A stretch of 64,000 nt of DNA, taken from the NCBI GenBank assembly GCA_947503245.1, contig CANNCV010000001.1:1611501-1675500 (forward strand). Reading direction: 5' to 3'. A program made the translations under genes and the position numbers. The first letter of the stretch is position 1, and the number at the start of each line of letters is the position of its first letter. This document shows positions 30,556-39,908 of the stretch, piece by piece. The DNA is from an uncultured Sphingomonadaceae bacterium (GTDB lineage: Bacteria > Pseudomonadota > Alphaproteobacteria > Sphingomonadales > Sphingomonadaceae). The notes under the pieces are model-generated. The model saw only the letters and a list, made by a program, of their open reading frames with translations, was not told where the DNA came from and did no database searches.

Positions 30556-31989
30556 ATGGACAGAAGCGAGAAAGAAGAATTACCACCGAGCCAACCGCCG
30601 CTGCGCAAGGAGCGCACACCAGGCGCGAAGCTCTTAATTGCTGCACTTATCGGCTTTTTGCTGATGATACCTTTATTGATGGTATATGCTCTGGTTTATG
30701 ATCGGCAAAGCCAATCTGAGACTGCGCGGGAATCTATTGCGGAAGGATGGGGAGACGCGCAACTGGTCACAGGTCCAGTCATCGTTATCCCTTATGATAA
30801 ACAGACAGTCGAACAATATGAGGAAGACGGTATCAACAAAACGCGCAGGGTTACCGTAACGCGTTCGCTCTATCTCTCGCCGCTTAATAATACCGTCAAA
30901 GTGGATGTAGATGTTGATGCCGAGACTCGGCAAAAAGCGATTTATAAACTGCCTGTTTATATTGCGCAGGTTGATGGCACTGCGACATTTGCTATCCCGG
31001 AAGATGTTGAACGCTATGGTGTTAAGCGTGAGGAACTAAAGCTCGATCAAGCGGAAATTCGTTTTCCGGTCGCTGATCCGCGTGGTTTGCTCTCTGGCAA
31101 TAGCCTCTCAGTAAATGGCAAAAGTTACGATTTACGCCCAGGCAATGGCCTTGCCATTACCAATGGTGCAGGCTTTTTTGCCTTTCTGGAATGGGATGAT
31201 GGCAAGCCATTAACACTGAAATACAGCTATGGTATGAAAGGTAATGATCGCATATCGCTCGCGCCGCGCGGCGAGTTGAGCGATTTTACCGTCACCTCTA
31301 ATTGGGCACACCCTAATTTCACTGGTGACTTTTTGCCAGATGAACGCGAATTGCGCGAAGACGGCTTCACTGCCAACTATGCTATTGCCAATCTGGCATT
31401 GGGTGAAGCTCTGGTGGCCTTGAAAGACAATGCACCAGAGCGCCAGAGAGACTATAGCAGATATAGTGGCAGAACCGGTGCAGAGACTTGGGCCAATAGC
31501 CCGGTAATCGCAATGGTTGAGCCGGTGAACTTGTATAGTCAGGTTAATCGCGCCGTAAAATATGGCTTTCTGTTTATTGGCTTCACCTTTCTGACCTTCC
31601 TGCTCTTTGATATTATTGCAGGCGCTCGCGTGGCCGCAGCAGAGTATATTTTGACAGGCGCAGGCTTGATCCTGTTCTTCGTTATGCTGCTCGCCTTTGC
31701 AGAAGTTTTTGGCTTTGCACTGGCTTATTTTATGGCAGCAGCTGCTATGATCATACTGCTGACGGCCTATAGCGGCGCAGTGTTGGGCAGCCGCAAACGC
31801 GCGGGCTTTGTGGGTGCGATATTGGTTGGCCTTTACGCGCTGCTTTATGTGCTGCTCAACCAAGAGGCTTATGCATTACTCGTCGGGTCCGTCTTGCTGT
31901 TCGTAGCATTGGCTGGAGTGATGTTTGTCACACGCAATATTGATTGGTCGGGCTTGGCTCGGCCATCAAAGCAGACCGGTGGCGACTAA
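30556..31989 (+). CDS. creD: Cell envelope integrity protein CreD
   Basis: A 477-residue inner-membrane protein of the CreD family. A membrane helix (about 25-47) is followed by a large periplasmic domain (about 48-340) and five or six C-terminal helices, with VEPVNLYSQVNRAVKYGFLFIGFTF and FDIIAG as family segments. In E. coli CreD is controlled by CreBC; no such genes are here. GGGAG seven bases upstream sets the start at 30556, after a non-coding-looking extension. Confidence 0.88.
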   Translation: MDRSEKEELPPSQPPLRKERTPGAKLLIAALIGFLLMIPLLMVYALVYDRQSQSETARESIAEGWGDAQLVTGPVIVIPYDKQTVEQYEEDGINKTRRVTVTRSLYLSPLNNTVKVDVDVDAETRQKAIYKLPVYIAQVDGTATFAIPEDVERYGVKREELKLDQAEIRFPVADPRGLLSGNSLSVNGKSYDLRPGNGLAITNGAGFFAFLEWDDGKPLTLKYSYGMKGNDRISLAPRGELSDFTVTSNWAHPNFTGDFLPDERELREDGFTANYAIANLALGEALVALKDNAPERQRDYSRYSGRTGAETWANSPVIAMVEPVNLYSQVNRAVKYGFLFIGFTFLTFLLFDIIAGARVAAAEYILTGAGLILFFVMLLAFAEVFGFALAYFMAAAAMIILLTAYSGAVLGSRKRAGFVGAILVGLYALLYVLLNQEAYALLVGSVLLFVALAGVMFVTRNIDWSGLARPSKQTGGD

Positions 31990-32057
31990 GCTTATCGCCA
32001 AATATGCGTGTTGGATCTACGTCTAGAAACTTGGCGCAAATATAGCATCAGCATGAT

Positions 32058-32082
32058 ATGGGCGGGCCAGTGGTCCGCCCAT
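32058..32082 (+). terminator. Hairpin downstream of creD
   Basis: ATGGGCGGGCC pairs with GGTCCGCCCAT (one G-U pair) around a 3-base loop. No continuous T-run follows, so it may be a weak terminator or a stabilising 3' structure. Confidence 0.5.
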
Positions 32083-32156
32083 TCATTATGTAATCGTGCA
32101 TAGACTTAGAAGGTTGGTAACGATAAGCTTTCCTACCCTTAGCTAGGAATTTGGCC

Positions 32157-32735
32157 ATGAATGATATTTTGAGCGGTCCATCATCATCTAAATTTGGCGA
32201 TGTTTCGGGCCGTGCCAAAACAATGAATGATCTCGACCATATGCCGGTTATCGAGTTTCGCTCATCTACCTTGGCTTGGTTGCTTCAATCTGGCGCAGGC
32301 TGGGCCTTTTTGATATTTTGCTGTGCGGTCATAGGGGTTGCCGCCTGGTTTGGCTATGGCCTCATTGCCGCTGGCATTATTGCTGCGGCGGCTATTCCCT
32401 ATATTCTTTATCGCCATTTGAAGAATATCACCCATGTTTACTGGCTGGATGGTGACCGGCTGTTTATGCGGCGCGGTATATTGGTGCGCAGCGAAGAAGA
32501 GATTGAGCTATACCGTATCAAGGATGTGAAGGTGACGTTCTCCATCATTCAGCAAATGTTTGAAAACGGCGACCTGATTATTTCCTCTTCAGATCGCACC
32601 AGTCTTGATAGCAATGGTCGCTCTGAAATCGTCATTAGCAATGTGGTTGATGCACGGGCCATTAGAGGAGAGGTTCGCGACCGTGTAGAGGCCGTGCGTG
32701 TGCGCCGAGGCGTGAGAGAATTGGATATAGGCTAG
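32157..32735 (+). CDS. Bacterial PH domain (bPH2/YdbS-like) membrane protein
   Basis: A 192-residue protein. Two adjacent membrane helices (about 43-88) are followed by a bacterial PH-like domain (about 98-170) with the pattern WLDGDRLFMRRGILVRSEEEIELYRIKDV, characteristic of the DUF304/bPH2 group. Function in the family is poorly known. TAGGA eight bases upstream supports the ATG at 32157 rather than the TTG at 32151. Confidence 0.8.
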   Translation: MNDILSGPSSSKFGDVSGRAKTMNDLDHMPVIEFRSSTLAWLLQSGAGWAFLIFCCAVIGVAAWFGYGLIAAGIIAAAAIPYILYRHLKNITHVYWLDGDRLFMRRGILVRSEEEIELYRIKDVKVTFSIIQQMFENGDLIISSSDRTSLDSNGRSEIVISNVVDARAIRGEVRDRVEAVRVRRGVRELDIG

Positions 32736-32778
32736 AACAGAACACTCACTGGTCGAATACAAAAAAAGGCGGTTTATA

Positions 32779-34086
32779 ATGGCATTTTGGCAAAATACAG
32801 CAGTCCTGCCAGCACTGGCTCTGGCGATCAGCCCGATAGGGGCACAAGCGCAATTAAGCGATGCAGAGCAGCGCGCAGCCAAGAGTATAGAAGCCAGCTT
32901 TGAGGAAGATATCACGCTGCTGGAAACCATCGTCAACATCAATAGCGGCACGCGCAATGCGGCGGGTAATCAAAAGGTCATGGCTGTCTTGCGGCCGGAA
33001 TTTGAAGCTCTGGGCTTTGCTGTAGAATATGTTGATCAGACTGAATTTGACCGTGCAGGCCATTTCTTTGCCGTGCATAAGGGGCGTGAGGGCGGTAAAA
33101 AAATCCTGTTGATTGCGCATACCGACACGGTGTTTGAACAAGACTCTGGCTTTCAGGATTTTGTACGCAATGGTGATAAAGCAACCGGCCCCGGCGTGGT
33201 TGATGATAAAGGCGGAATTGTCGTCATTCTCTCAGCGTTAAAGGCTATGCATGCGGCAGGAACATTGAAGGCAGCCAATATTGTAGTGGCTATAACTGGT
33301 GATGAAGAAGCAGTTGGCCGTCCGATCGCAGGTGCCAGAGCAGACCTTATAAAATGGGGGAAATGGGCAGATATTGCGCTCGATTTTGAAGGACTTTCTG
33401 TTCAAGATGGCCGCGATATGGGCGTTGTTGCACGGCGGTCATCAAATAGCTGGCAATTGGTGACGCGTGGTAAGACAGGGCACAGTTCGGGTATTTTCTC
33501 GGCAAATTCTGGCGATGGTGCAATCTTTGAAATGACCCGCATATTATCGCGCTTTCGCAATGAGCTTCCGGAACCCAATTTGACCTTCAATGTCGGTCTG
33601 CTCACCGGCGGCGCAGATGCAGCGCTGGATGAGCAGGGCCTTAAAGCCAGTGCGGCGGGCAAAACCAATATCATCCCTGCAATTGCCATTGCACGCGGCG
33701 ATTTTCGTACATTGTCGGACGAACAAACAGATCGAATCCGCAAAAAGATGCAGACAATTGTGGCTGATCATGCCCCAGTAACCGAAGCAGAAATTACTTT
33801 CAGTCAGGGCTATCCGCCCATGGCTCCAACGGACGGAAACCGTGCATTGCTGGTGCGGCTTAATGATGTGAATCGTGATCTTGGGCTGGCGGAACAGCCC
33901 GAACTAGATCCTTTGAAACGCGGTGCGGGTGATGTTTCTTTTGTCGCTCGCTATGTTGATGCACTGGCCGGTATGGGGCCGGGTGGGCAGGGCAGTCATG
34001 CCGACGGAGAAACGATTGATCTGTTGACGATCAAGCGACAGGCAAAACGCGCTGCTCTTCTCATCGGGCGATTGGCCAAGGATTAA
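32779..34086 (+). CDS. Secreted M20 family metallopeptidase (glutamate carboxypeptidase-like)
   Basis: A 435-residue protein with a signal peptide ending near AQA (about residue 24). Zinc-site motifs of M20 peptidases follow: LLIAHTDTVFE, GPGVVDDKGG, TGDEEAVG and a late GSHADGE. A dimerisation domain is inserted near 210-320. It probably removes C-terminal amino acids from peptides or hydrolyses similar amides in the periplasm. Placed 43 bases after the PH-domain gene. Confidence 0.87.
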   Translation: MAFWQNTAVLPALALAISPIGAQAQLSDAEQRAAKSIEASFEEDITLLETIVNINSGTRNAAGNQKVMAVLRPEFEALGFAVEYVDQTEFDRAGHFFAVHKGREGGKKILLIAHTDTVFEQDSGFQDFVRNGDKATGPGVVDDKGGIVVILSALKAMHAAGTLKAANIVVAITGDEEAVGRPIAGARADLIKWGKWADIALDFEGLSVQDGRDMGVVARRSSNSWQLVTRGKTGHSSGIFSANSGDGAIFEMTRILSRFRNELPEPNLTFNVGLLTGGADAALDEQGLKASAAGKTNIIPAIAIARGDFRTLSDEQTDRIRKKMQTIVADHAPVTEAEITFSQGYPPMAPTDGNRALLVRLNDVNRDLGLAEQPELDPLKRGAGDVSFVARYVDALAGMGPGGQGSHADGETIDLLTIKRQAKRAALLIGRLAKD

Positions 34087-34131
34087 GCGGACTTCGCGTT
34101 TTAACCAATTTGCGGCATATGGCTCAAAGCT

Positions 34132-34641
34132 TTACTGCTTGGGCGCGGCGGGGAATTTGCAACCGCGCTCCTTGCCAATGCCTTTTAGGAAGCTGCGCCG
34201 TACGACACCGGCATATACAGCCTGATCATAACGGCGTTGCTGCGCTGCTGCGCCAGTAATCTCTCTCACAATACCGCGGAACGGGATAAGGCCGCCAAGC
34301 AGGGATTTGCCAATTGAACCAGCGGTTTTGCGGCGTTTATCTGCCTTGCTGTCTTCTTCCACAACATCAAGATCGTCACCCAACACTTTGTCCAACTTGC
34401 GCACAGCATTGCGAATATCACGGCACGTACGAATATTTTCCAGCGAATAGGGCTGTTCGACAATTTCCTGCAATTCCTTGGGTATCTCTTTTTCTTCAAG
34501 GTTTAGGTCTTCAGCGGGTTGTGTTGCCACATCTTTGGCAGTTTCGGTGTCTGACTTATCCGGGTCTGCGGTTTGTGCAGAGGCCGATGTCGCCAGGAAT
34601 AAAGCTGCTGCTAAGCCGGTTGTTTTGCAGAATGTGTTCAT
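34132..34641 (-). CDS. Secreted hypothetical protein
   Basis: A 169-residue protein with a signal peptide (cleavage near SASA, about residue 22) and an acidic Asp/Glu/Thr-rich stretch to about 60. A more basic helical half follows, with two or three cysteines (RTCRDI and RGCKFP). A glycine-rich segment SIGKSLLGGLIPFRGIVREITG could contact membranes. No known domain is recognised. It lies 12 bases downstream of the metallopeptidase gene in the same direction, so the two are likely one operon. Confidence 0.75.
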   Translation of the reverse strand: MNTFCKTTGLAAALFLATSASAQTADPDKSDTETAKDVATQPAEDLNLEEKEIPKELQEIVEQPYSLENIRTCRDIRNAVRKLDKVLGDDLDVVEEDSKADKRRKTAGSIGKSLLGGLIPFRGIVREITGAAAQQRRYDQAVYAGVVRRSFLKGIGKERGCKFPAAPKQ

Positions 34642-34653
34642 CGTTATATTGCC

Positions 34654-35577
34654 TTAAAGTGTACGTGCTGAAAATGTATCGCAAGATGCTGGGTTGCCGC
34701 TTTCCAGACCGGTTTGAAGCCAGCGCTTGCGCTGTGCAGAAGTACCGTGTGTGAAACTTTCCGGCATGGGGCGGCGTCCGGCGTTGCGCTGTAATGTATC
34801 ATCGCCAATGGCATTTGCAGCAGCCATGCCTTCGGAAATGTCCCCTGGCTCAATACGCTCTGCATTTCGTGCGGCCCAGACGCCGGCATAGCAATCTGCT
34901 TCCAATTCCATGCGAACCTGCAGGGCATTGCTCTCTGCCTTGCTGCTGCGCGCTTGTAAGCGCCTCACTTCTGCGGAGCGGCCTGTGATCGTTTGAATAT
35001 GATGCCCAACCTCATGCGCGATGACATAGGCCTGCGCAAAGTCGCCTGCAGCTCCGAAGCGCGTTGCCAATTCGTCAAAAAATGTCGTGTCGAGATAGAT
35101 GCCATTATCGGCAGGGCAATAAAATGGACCCATGGCAGATTGCGCCTGACCACAGCCGGATGTGCCCGTTTGCGAGTAGAAGTTCAGCACTGTCGGTTGA
35201 TAGCGCTGGCCATTTTGCTGGAAGATAGGGCCCCAAGTATCCTCTGTACTGGCCAGAACCTGGCATGAGAATTTGCTTTTCTGGTCGATGGCGCAGCTTT
35301 CTTCGGCATTGCTGCCGCCAACACCAGCCGATTGCTGTCCAGCAATATCACCGCCGACGCTTCCGCCTTGCAGACCGCTGAGCAGAGCCTGTGGATCCGC
35401 ACCAAAAACGAATACTGCAATTAAACCTATAATGATTGTACCGATGCCGATTTTGCCGCCGCCAACAGAACGTCCGCCGCCCATTGGTAAGCGAAAGCCT
35501 CTACCGCCAGATCCTCGTCCTGCGGAGCCGCGCTGGTCCCTTACATTCTTACTGGTGCGATAATCATCTAGCCGCAT
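34654..35577 (-). CDS. YpfJ-type neutral zinc metallopeptidase
   Basis: A 307-residue membrane-anchored protein. A basic Gly/Arg-rich N-terminus is followed by one membrane helix (about 43-60), a Gly/Ser-rich linker and a metallopeptidase domain with the zinc motif HEVGHHIQ (about 190) and MELEADCYAGVWA. This matches the YpfJ/KPN_02809 group (putative neutral zinc metallopeptidase). AGGAGG about ten bases upstream supports the ATG at 35577. Confidence 0.88.
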   Translation of the reverse strand: MRLDDYRTSKNVRDQRGSAGRGSGGRGFRLPMGGGRSVGGGKIGIGTIIIGLIAVFVFGADPQALLSGLQGGSVGGDIAGQQSAGVGGSNAEESCAIDQKSKFSCQVLASTEDTWGPIFQQNGQRYQPTVLNFYSQTGTSGCGQAQSAMGPFYCPADNGIYLDTTFFDELATRFGAAGDFAQAYVIAHEVGHHIQTITGRSAEVRRLQARSSKAESNALQVRMELEADCYAGVWAARNAERIEPGDISEGMAAANAIGDDTLQRNAGRRPMPESFTHGTSAQRKRWLQTGLESGNPASCDTFSARTL

Positions 35578-35748
35578 AACGGTAATTCCTCCTAGCTCGC
35601 GCCGAACAATAGAGAGATATGATAAAAAGGGGAATAGGCTTTGCGGCAATGGTTGGTGACTGTTACATTATCATCCATTCGGCGTTACGCATATTCTGAT
35701 GCCAAGACATTCGTCGCCGCAAATCTGTTATATTTTAAGGTCGCCCTT

Positions 35749-36942
35749 ATGACACAATCCCCAGTGCACCCTGCTATCGCCAAACCCGCAACCATTGATC
35801 CGGAAAATTGTTCACTGCCTCTGCCTGAAACAGTTGCTCTGGTGCTTCAAGGTGGCGGTGCTTTGGGCTCCTATCAGGGCGGGGTCTATCATGCGATGGT
35901 TGAGAGCAATATCCGCATTGACTGGCTTGCTGGTATCTCTATCGGCGCGATAAACAGTGCGATTATTGCTGGAAACCGTTTCGAGGTCGCCCTCGGGCAG
36001 ATGCGGGCTTTCTGGGAAGAAGTATCCGGCATATTACCCAATTGGCTGACATTGGAAAATGATTGGACGCGAACCGCCAACCATAATTTTGGAGCGTTTA
36101 CCGCAGCGACCTTTGGTGTGCCGGGATTTTATAAGCCCCATATGTTGCCACCATCTTTCGCCATTCCGGGCAGCGATAATGCACTAAGCCTTTATGATAC
36201 CAGCCCAATGATCGAAACGCTCAACCGCTATGTTGATTGGGAACGACTCAATGACGGCCCAATACGATTATCGGTTGGCGCGGTGAATGTAGAAACGGGC
36301 AATTTTCGTTATTTTGATACCCGGTCAAAAGATGATGCTGTGAAGATTGATGCACGGCATATCATGGCGTCCGGCGCGTTGCCGCCGGGTTTTGCGCCAG
36401 TGGAGATTGATGGGCAATATTATTGGGATGGGGGATTGGTGAGCAATACACCATTGGCTTATGTGCTGGAACACCAAACCCAAGATATGCTGATCTTTCA
36501 GGTTGATCTTTTCTCTGCAAGAGGGCGTATGCCCAAAAATTTTGGCGATGTACTCAGCCGCGAAAAAGACATTCGATATTCCAGCCGTACAAGGGCGACA
36601 ACAGATTATTATCTGGCGCTGCGCCGTGAACATGCTCAATTGCGTGCTTTGTTGGACAAACTGCCCGATAGCATGGCTGAAGACGAGAATGTAAAGGCGC
36701 TGCGCGCGATGACAGCCGAGCAAGCCGCAAATATTGTCCATCTGATCTATCGGCCGCAAAGTTGGGAAAGCGGTGCACGGGACTTTGAATTTTCACGCGC
36801 CACGATGGAGCAACATTGGCAGCAGGGGCAGGATGCTGTTCAAGCGGTTATGTCCAAACGCGGCCTTTTGGCGCGCAATATTCTTGACGGAAAGACCGAT
36901 GCCTTTGATGTGCATAGCTTGGCCGAAAACAGCGTTGGATAA
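35749..36942 (+). CDS. Patatin-like phospholipase (DUF3734 type)
   Basis: A 397-residue Ser-Asp dyad hydrolase. The oxyanion loop LQGGGALGSYQGG is near residue 35, the nucleophile in GISIG near 64 and the catalytic aspartate in WDGGLVSNTPL near 230. A C-terminal helical DUF3734-like region follows. Members in alphaproteobacteria often neighbour 3-hydroxybutyrate dehydrogenase, as here (23 bases apart), suggesting a link to polyhydroxybutyrate or lipid turnover. AAGG precedes the ATG at 35749. Confidence 0.88.
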   Translation: MTQSPVHPAIAKPATIDPENCSLPLPETVALVLQGGGALGSYQGGVYHAMVESNIRIDWLAGISIGAINSAIIAGNRFEVALGQMRAFWEEVSGILPNWLTLENDWTRTANHNFGAFTAATFGVPGFYKPHMLPPSFAIPGSDNALSLYDTSPMIETLNRYVDWERLNDGPIRLSVGAVNVETGNFRYFDTRSKDDAVKIDARHIMASGALPPGFAPVEIDGQYYWDGGLVSNTPLAYVLEHQTQDMLIFQVDLFSARGRMPKNFGDVLSREKDIRYSSRTRATTDYYLALRREHAQLRALLDKLPDSMAEDENVKALRAMTAEQAANIVHLIYRPQSWESGARDFEFSRATMEQHWQQGQDAVQAVMSKRGLLARNILDGKTDAFDVHSLAENSVG

Positions 36943-36965
36943 TTTTAGTAAAAGGAAATGCACAT

Positions 36966-37751
36966 ATGTTTCTAAAGGGTAAGACGGCTTTGGTAACGGG
37001 TTCAACCTCTGGCATTGGCCTTGCTTATGCACAGGCTTTGGCAAAAGAGGGGGCCAATATCGTGTTAAACGGTTTTGGGGACGCTGATGAGATTGAAGCC
37101 ATGCGTTCGGAGCTGGCGGGAATAAGTGGCGGTACGGCCCTATATTCCGGCGCTGACCTGACGGATGAAGCCGCGATTGCCGATATGTTCGCTTATGCAG
37201 CAGCGGAATTGGGCGGCGTAGATATTTTGATTAACAATGCTGGAACCCAGTATGTTGCCAAGGTTGAAGAGTTTCCGGTTGATAAATGGAACCTCATTAT
37301 CGCGCTTAACCTTAGCGCTGCCTTTCATACATCGCGCTTGGCGATACCTTATATGAAGAAGCAGGGATGGGGTCGAATAATCGCCACAGCATCGGCGCAT
37401 TCTTTAGTCGCCAGTCCGGGCAAGTCTGCTTATGTGGCAGCCAAACACGCTATTGCCGGATTGACCAAAACACTCGCACTGGAAACAGCTGAGCATGGCA
37501 TTACCGTTAACGCGATTAGCCCGGGTTATGTCTGGACGCCATTGGTTGAAGGTCAGATTCCCGACACAATGGCGACACGCAATATGACCCGTGAAGAGGT
37601 TATCAATGATGTTTTGCTGAAAGCACAACCGACCAAAGAGTTTGTCACCCCCGATCAGGTTGCCAGCATGGCGCTATATTTATGCCGTGATGAAGCCAAA
37701 GCGATTACAGGCGCAAACCTTTCCATGGATGGTGGCTGGTCTGTGCAATAA
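36966..37751 (+). CDS. bdhA: 3-hydroxybutyrate dehydrogenase
   Basis: A 261-residue NAD-dependent SDR that oxidises (R)-3-hydroxybutyrate to acetoacetate. TGSTSGIG is near residue 12, NNAG near 90, the catalytic triad in SAHSLVASPGKSAYVAAKH, and the family-specific ISPGYVWTPLVEGQI and DGGWSVQ C-terminus agree with BdhA. Same transcription unit as the patatin gene. Confidence 0.9.
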   Translation: MFLKGKTALVTGSTSGIGLAYAQALAKEGANIVLNGFGDADEIEAMRSELAGISGGTALYSGADLTDEAAIADMFAYAAAELGGVDILINNAGTQYVAKVEEFPVDKWNLIIALNLSAAFHTSRLAIPYMKKQGWGRIIATASAHSLVASPGKSAYVAAKHAIAGLTKTLALETAEHGITVNAISPGYVWTPLVEGQIPDTMATRNMTREEVINDVLLKAQPTKEFVTPDQVASMALYLCRDEAKAITGANLSMDGGWSVQ

Positions 37752-37808
37752 ACCGCTGACATCAGCGTGCGGCCTTGCTAGCCTTGGTTTCAGTTCAGGA
37801 GAGATATT

Positions 37809-39194
37809 ATGCTTTTATCACACGTTAGGCCCGCCACATTGGCATCATGCGCTGCGATTGCCATGGGATTGGCTTCACTTTTTATCGCGCCTGCAGCATC
37901 TGCTGGCCAGCCAGACCATGACTCTGGTGCAACTGCTGGCGGTAAGCTGCGAGCAGATATTGAACGCGATCTGGACTCGCTGGTTGCACTTTATCGCGAT
38001 CTGCACGCCAATCCTGAGCTTAGCTTTCAGGAGTTTAAGACAGCTGCCAAATTGGCAGAAGAAGCACGCCGCTTAGGCTTTACAGTAACCGAAGGTGTCG
38101 GCCAGACAGGTGTTGTTGCGGTCATGGAAAATGGCCCTGGCCCTGTGGTGATGTTGCGGGCGGATATGGATGGATTGCCTGTCGCGGAACAGACGGGTTT
38201 GCCCTATGCCTCCAAAATTATTGCGACGACCAGTAAAGGCATTGAAAGCCCGGTAATGCATGCTTGTGGGCATGATACGCATATGGCGGCTTGGGTAGGT
38301 ACCGCACGGCAAATGGTAACGCGCAAAGGCGAATGGTCCGGCACTTTGATGATGATTTTGCAGCCGGCAGAAGAGATTGGCTCTGGCGCTAAGGCAATGT
38401 TGGAAGATGGTCTGTTCACCCGTTTTCCAAAACCGGACTATGTTCTGGGTTTCCATGATGCCGCGCAATTTCCAGCAGGAATGATAGGCTATACTTCCGG
38501 TTACGCATTGGCGAATGTCGATAGTATCAATGTGCGCGTAAGGGGTATTGGCGGCCATGGCGCATATCCGCAAACTGCCAAAGATCCGGTCGTGCTGGCC
38601 AGTCAGATTGTCCTTGGCCTACAGACGATTGTTAGCCGCGAAGTCAGCCCGCAAGAACCAGCGGTCATCACCGTTGGCAGTTTCCGTGCAGGCTCAAAGC
38701 ATAATATCATTTCTGACGAAGCCAATCTGTTGCTGACGGTGCGTAGCTATAGCGATGAAACGCGCAAAATCCTGCTTGACGGGATAGCACGTGTGGCGCG
38801 CGGACAGGGCATCGCCGCTGGTTTGCCCGAGGACTTGTTGCCGGTGGTGACAGCAGATGATCAATTTACACCGTCGACCTATAATGATCCTGAATTGACT
38901 CAAGATATTGCTGGCCTTTTCACTCAGCGTTTTGGCGCTGAGCGGGTTTTCGAAACACCTGCAGTCATGGGCGGAGAAGATTTCAGCCAGTTCCGCCGCG
39001 CCGATCCTGACAATATTCAAAGCCTGATTTTCTGGGTTGGCGGTGTAGCAGAAGAAGACCTTGCAGCGGTCAATGGCGATAGATCGAAACTGCCTTCGCT
39101 GCACAGCCCCTTCTGGGCACCTGATGCTGAAAAAGTAGTATCGACAGCAACAGAAGCGATGACAGCAGCGACCCTGAAACTGATGGCCAAATAA
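37809..39194 (+). CDS. Secreted M20D amidohydrolase (hippurate hydrolase-like)
   Basis: A 461-residue protein with a signal peptide (cleavage near ASA, about residue 32). Metal-site motifs are CGHDTHMAAWVG, QPAEE and the late VMGGEDFSQF; the usual LH of the third region reads FHD here. The dimerisation domain has VRVRGIGGHGAYPQTAKDPV. Family members hydrolyse N-acyl amino acids. The substrate is unknown. SD-like AGGAGAG lies nine bases upstream. Confidence 0.88.
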   Translation: MLLSHVRPATLASCAAIAMGLASLFIAPAASAGQPDHDSGATAGGKLRADIERDLDSLVALYRDLHANPELSFQEFKTAAKLAEEARRLGFTVTEGVGQTGVVAVMENGPGPVVMLRADMDGLPVAEQTGLPYASKIIATTSKGIESPVMHACGHDTHMAAWVGTARQMVTRKGEWSGTLMMILQPAEEIGSGAKAMLEDGLFTRFPKPDYVLGFHDAAQFPAGMIGYTSGYALANVDSINVRVRGIGGHGAYPQTAKDPVVLASQIVLGLQTIVSREVSPQEPAVITVGSFRAGSKHNIISDEANLLLTVRSYSDETRKILLDGIARVARGQGIAAGLPEDLLPVVTADDQFTPSTYNDPELTQDIAGLFTQRFGAERVFETPAVMGGEDFSQFRRADPDNIQSLIFWVGGVAEEDLAAVNGDRSKLPSLHSPFWAPDAEKVVSTATEAMTAATLKLMAK

Positions 39195-39209
39195 GCTGTC
39201 TTTATGGGG

Positions 39210-39725
39210 TTAGAAGGACGTTACGTCCTGAACTGGTAAAGACGGTCTCTGCGGGCCTGAGCGGTCTGGAAGAGGCCCAGGGCGCAGAACTCCGTCTGCA
39301 CGACCTTTTCTTGGGCTGACAGGCGCATTGGCTGTGGCTGGTTTTTTGTCTTCCTGAAAATCTTCACCGGCAAACCCGCTATTCGGATCAATGAAAGGCG
39401 AAGAGGCAAAGGGGTCATTTGTGCCCTCTGGAACGGCAAAAGGGTCTTCGCCTTCTTGTTCATCATAATAAATTTCGTCTTCTACAAAGCCCGGGTCCGG
39501 CGCTTCCAGAGGATCGGGTGCTTGGCGAGAGAAAACCTGATTTGGCCGCAACTTGTCCTTGGGCTTTTCAACCTCTGCTACCTGCACGGGTTCGGCACTT
39601 TTGCTAAAATCGCTGTTCAGATTACCCGCTAGCAAAGCAATCATTACCAGCAGGACTGCGGCAGCGCCTAATAATGGTTTCAGCATTCTCTTTTCCGTCG
39701 GCTTATAATGATCAAATTGGGTCAT
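39210..39725 (-). CDS. Hypothetical single-pass membrane protein with acidic proline-rich tail
   Basis: A 171-residue protein with a short cytoplasmic start, a membrane helix at about 15-34 (LKPLLGAAAVLLVMIALLAG) and a long low-complexity periplasmic tail rich in Pro, Asp, Glu and Ser, with repeated DPFA segments. No enzyme motif is seen. It converges with the M20D gene. Function unknown. Confidence 0.65.
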   Translation of the reverse strand: MTQFDHYKPTEKRMLKPLLGAAAVLLVMIALLAGNLNSDFSKSAEPVQVAEVEKPKDKLRPNQVFSRQAPDPLEAPDPGFVEDEIYYDEQEGEDPFAVPEGTNDPFASSPFIDPNSGFAGEDFQEDKKPATANAPVSPRKGRADGVLRPGPLPDRSGPQRPSLPVQDVTSF

Positions 39726-39789
39726 AGCCTAAGGACGTAAAGTAAAGTTTAAGCAGGACGGGCTTTTTATGCTGGTACTAACATACAAA

Positions 39790-39817
39790 ATCGCCAGAGC
39801 ATTTCTGCTCTGGCGAT
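39790..39817 (-). terminator. Terminator hairpin after aceA
   Basis: A perfect 12-bp stem (39790-39801 with 39806-39817) and a 4-base loop; on the minus strand four T follow (TTTTG). A second perfect 7-bp hairpin lies at 39834-39851 between it and aceA. Confidence 0.85.
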
Positions 39818-39908
39818 CGGGGCAAGGCCCAGGCTTTCCTCCCCAGGAAAGAACGTTATTATGGTAATGCCGGTCTAAATCTGCCCGATCATTTCCACTT
39901 TGAGCAGC

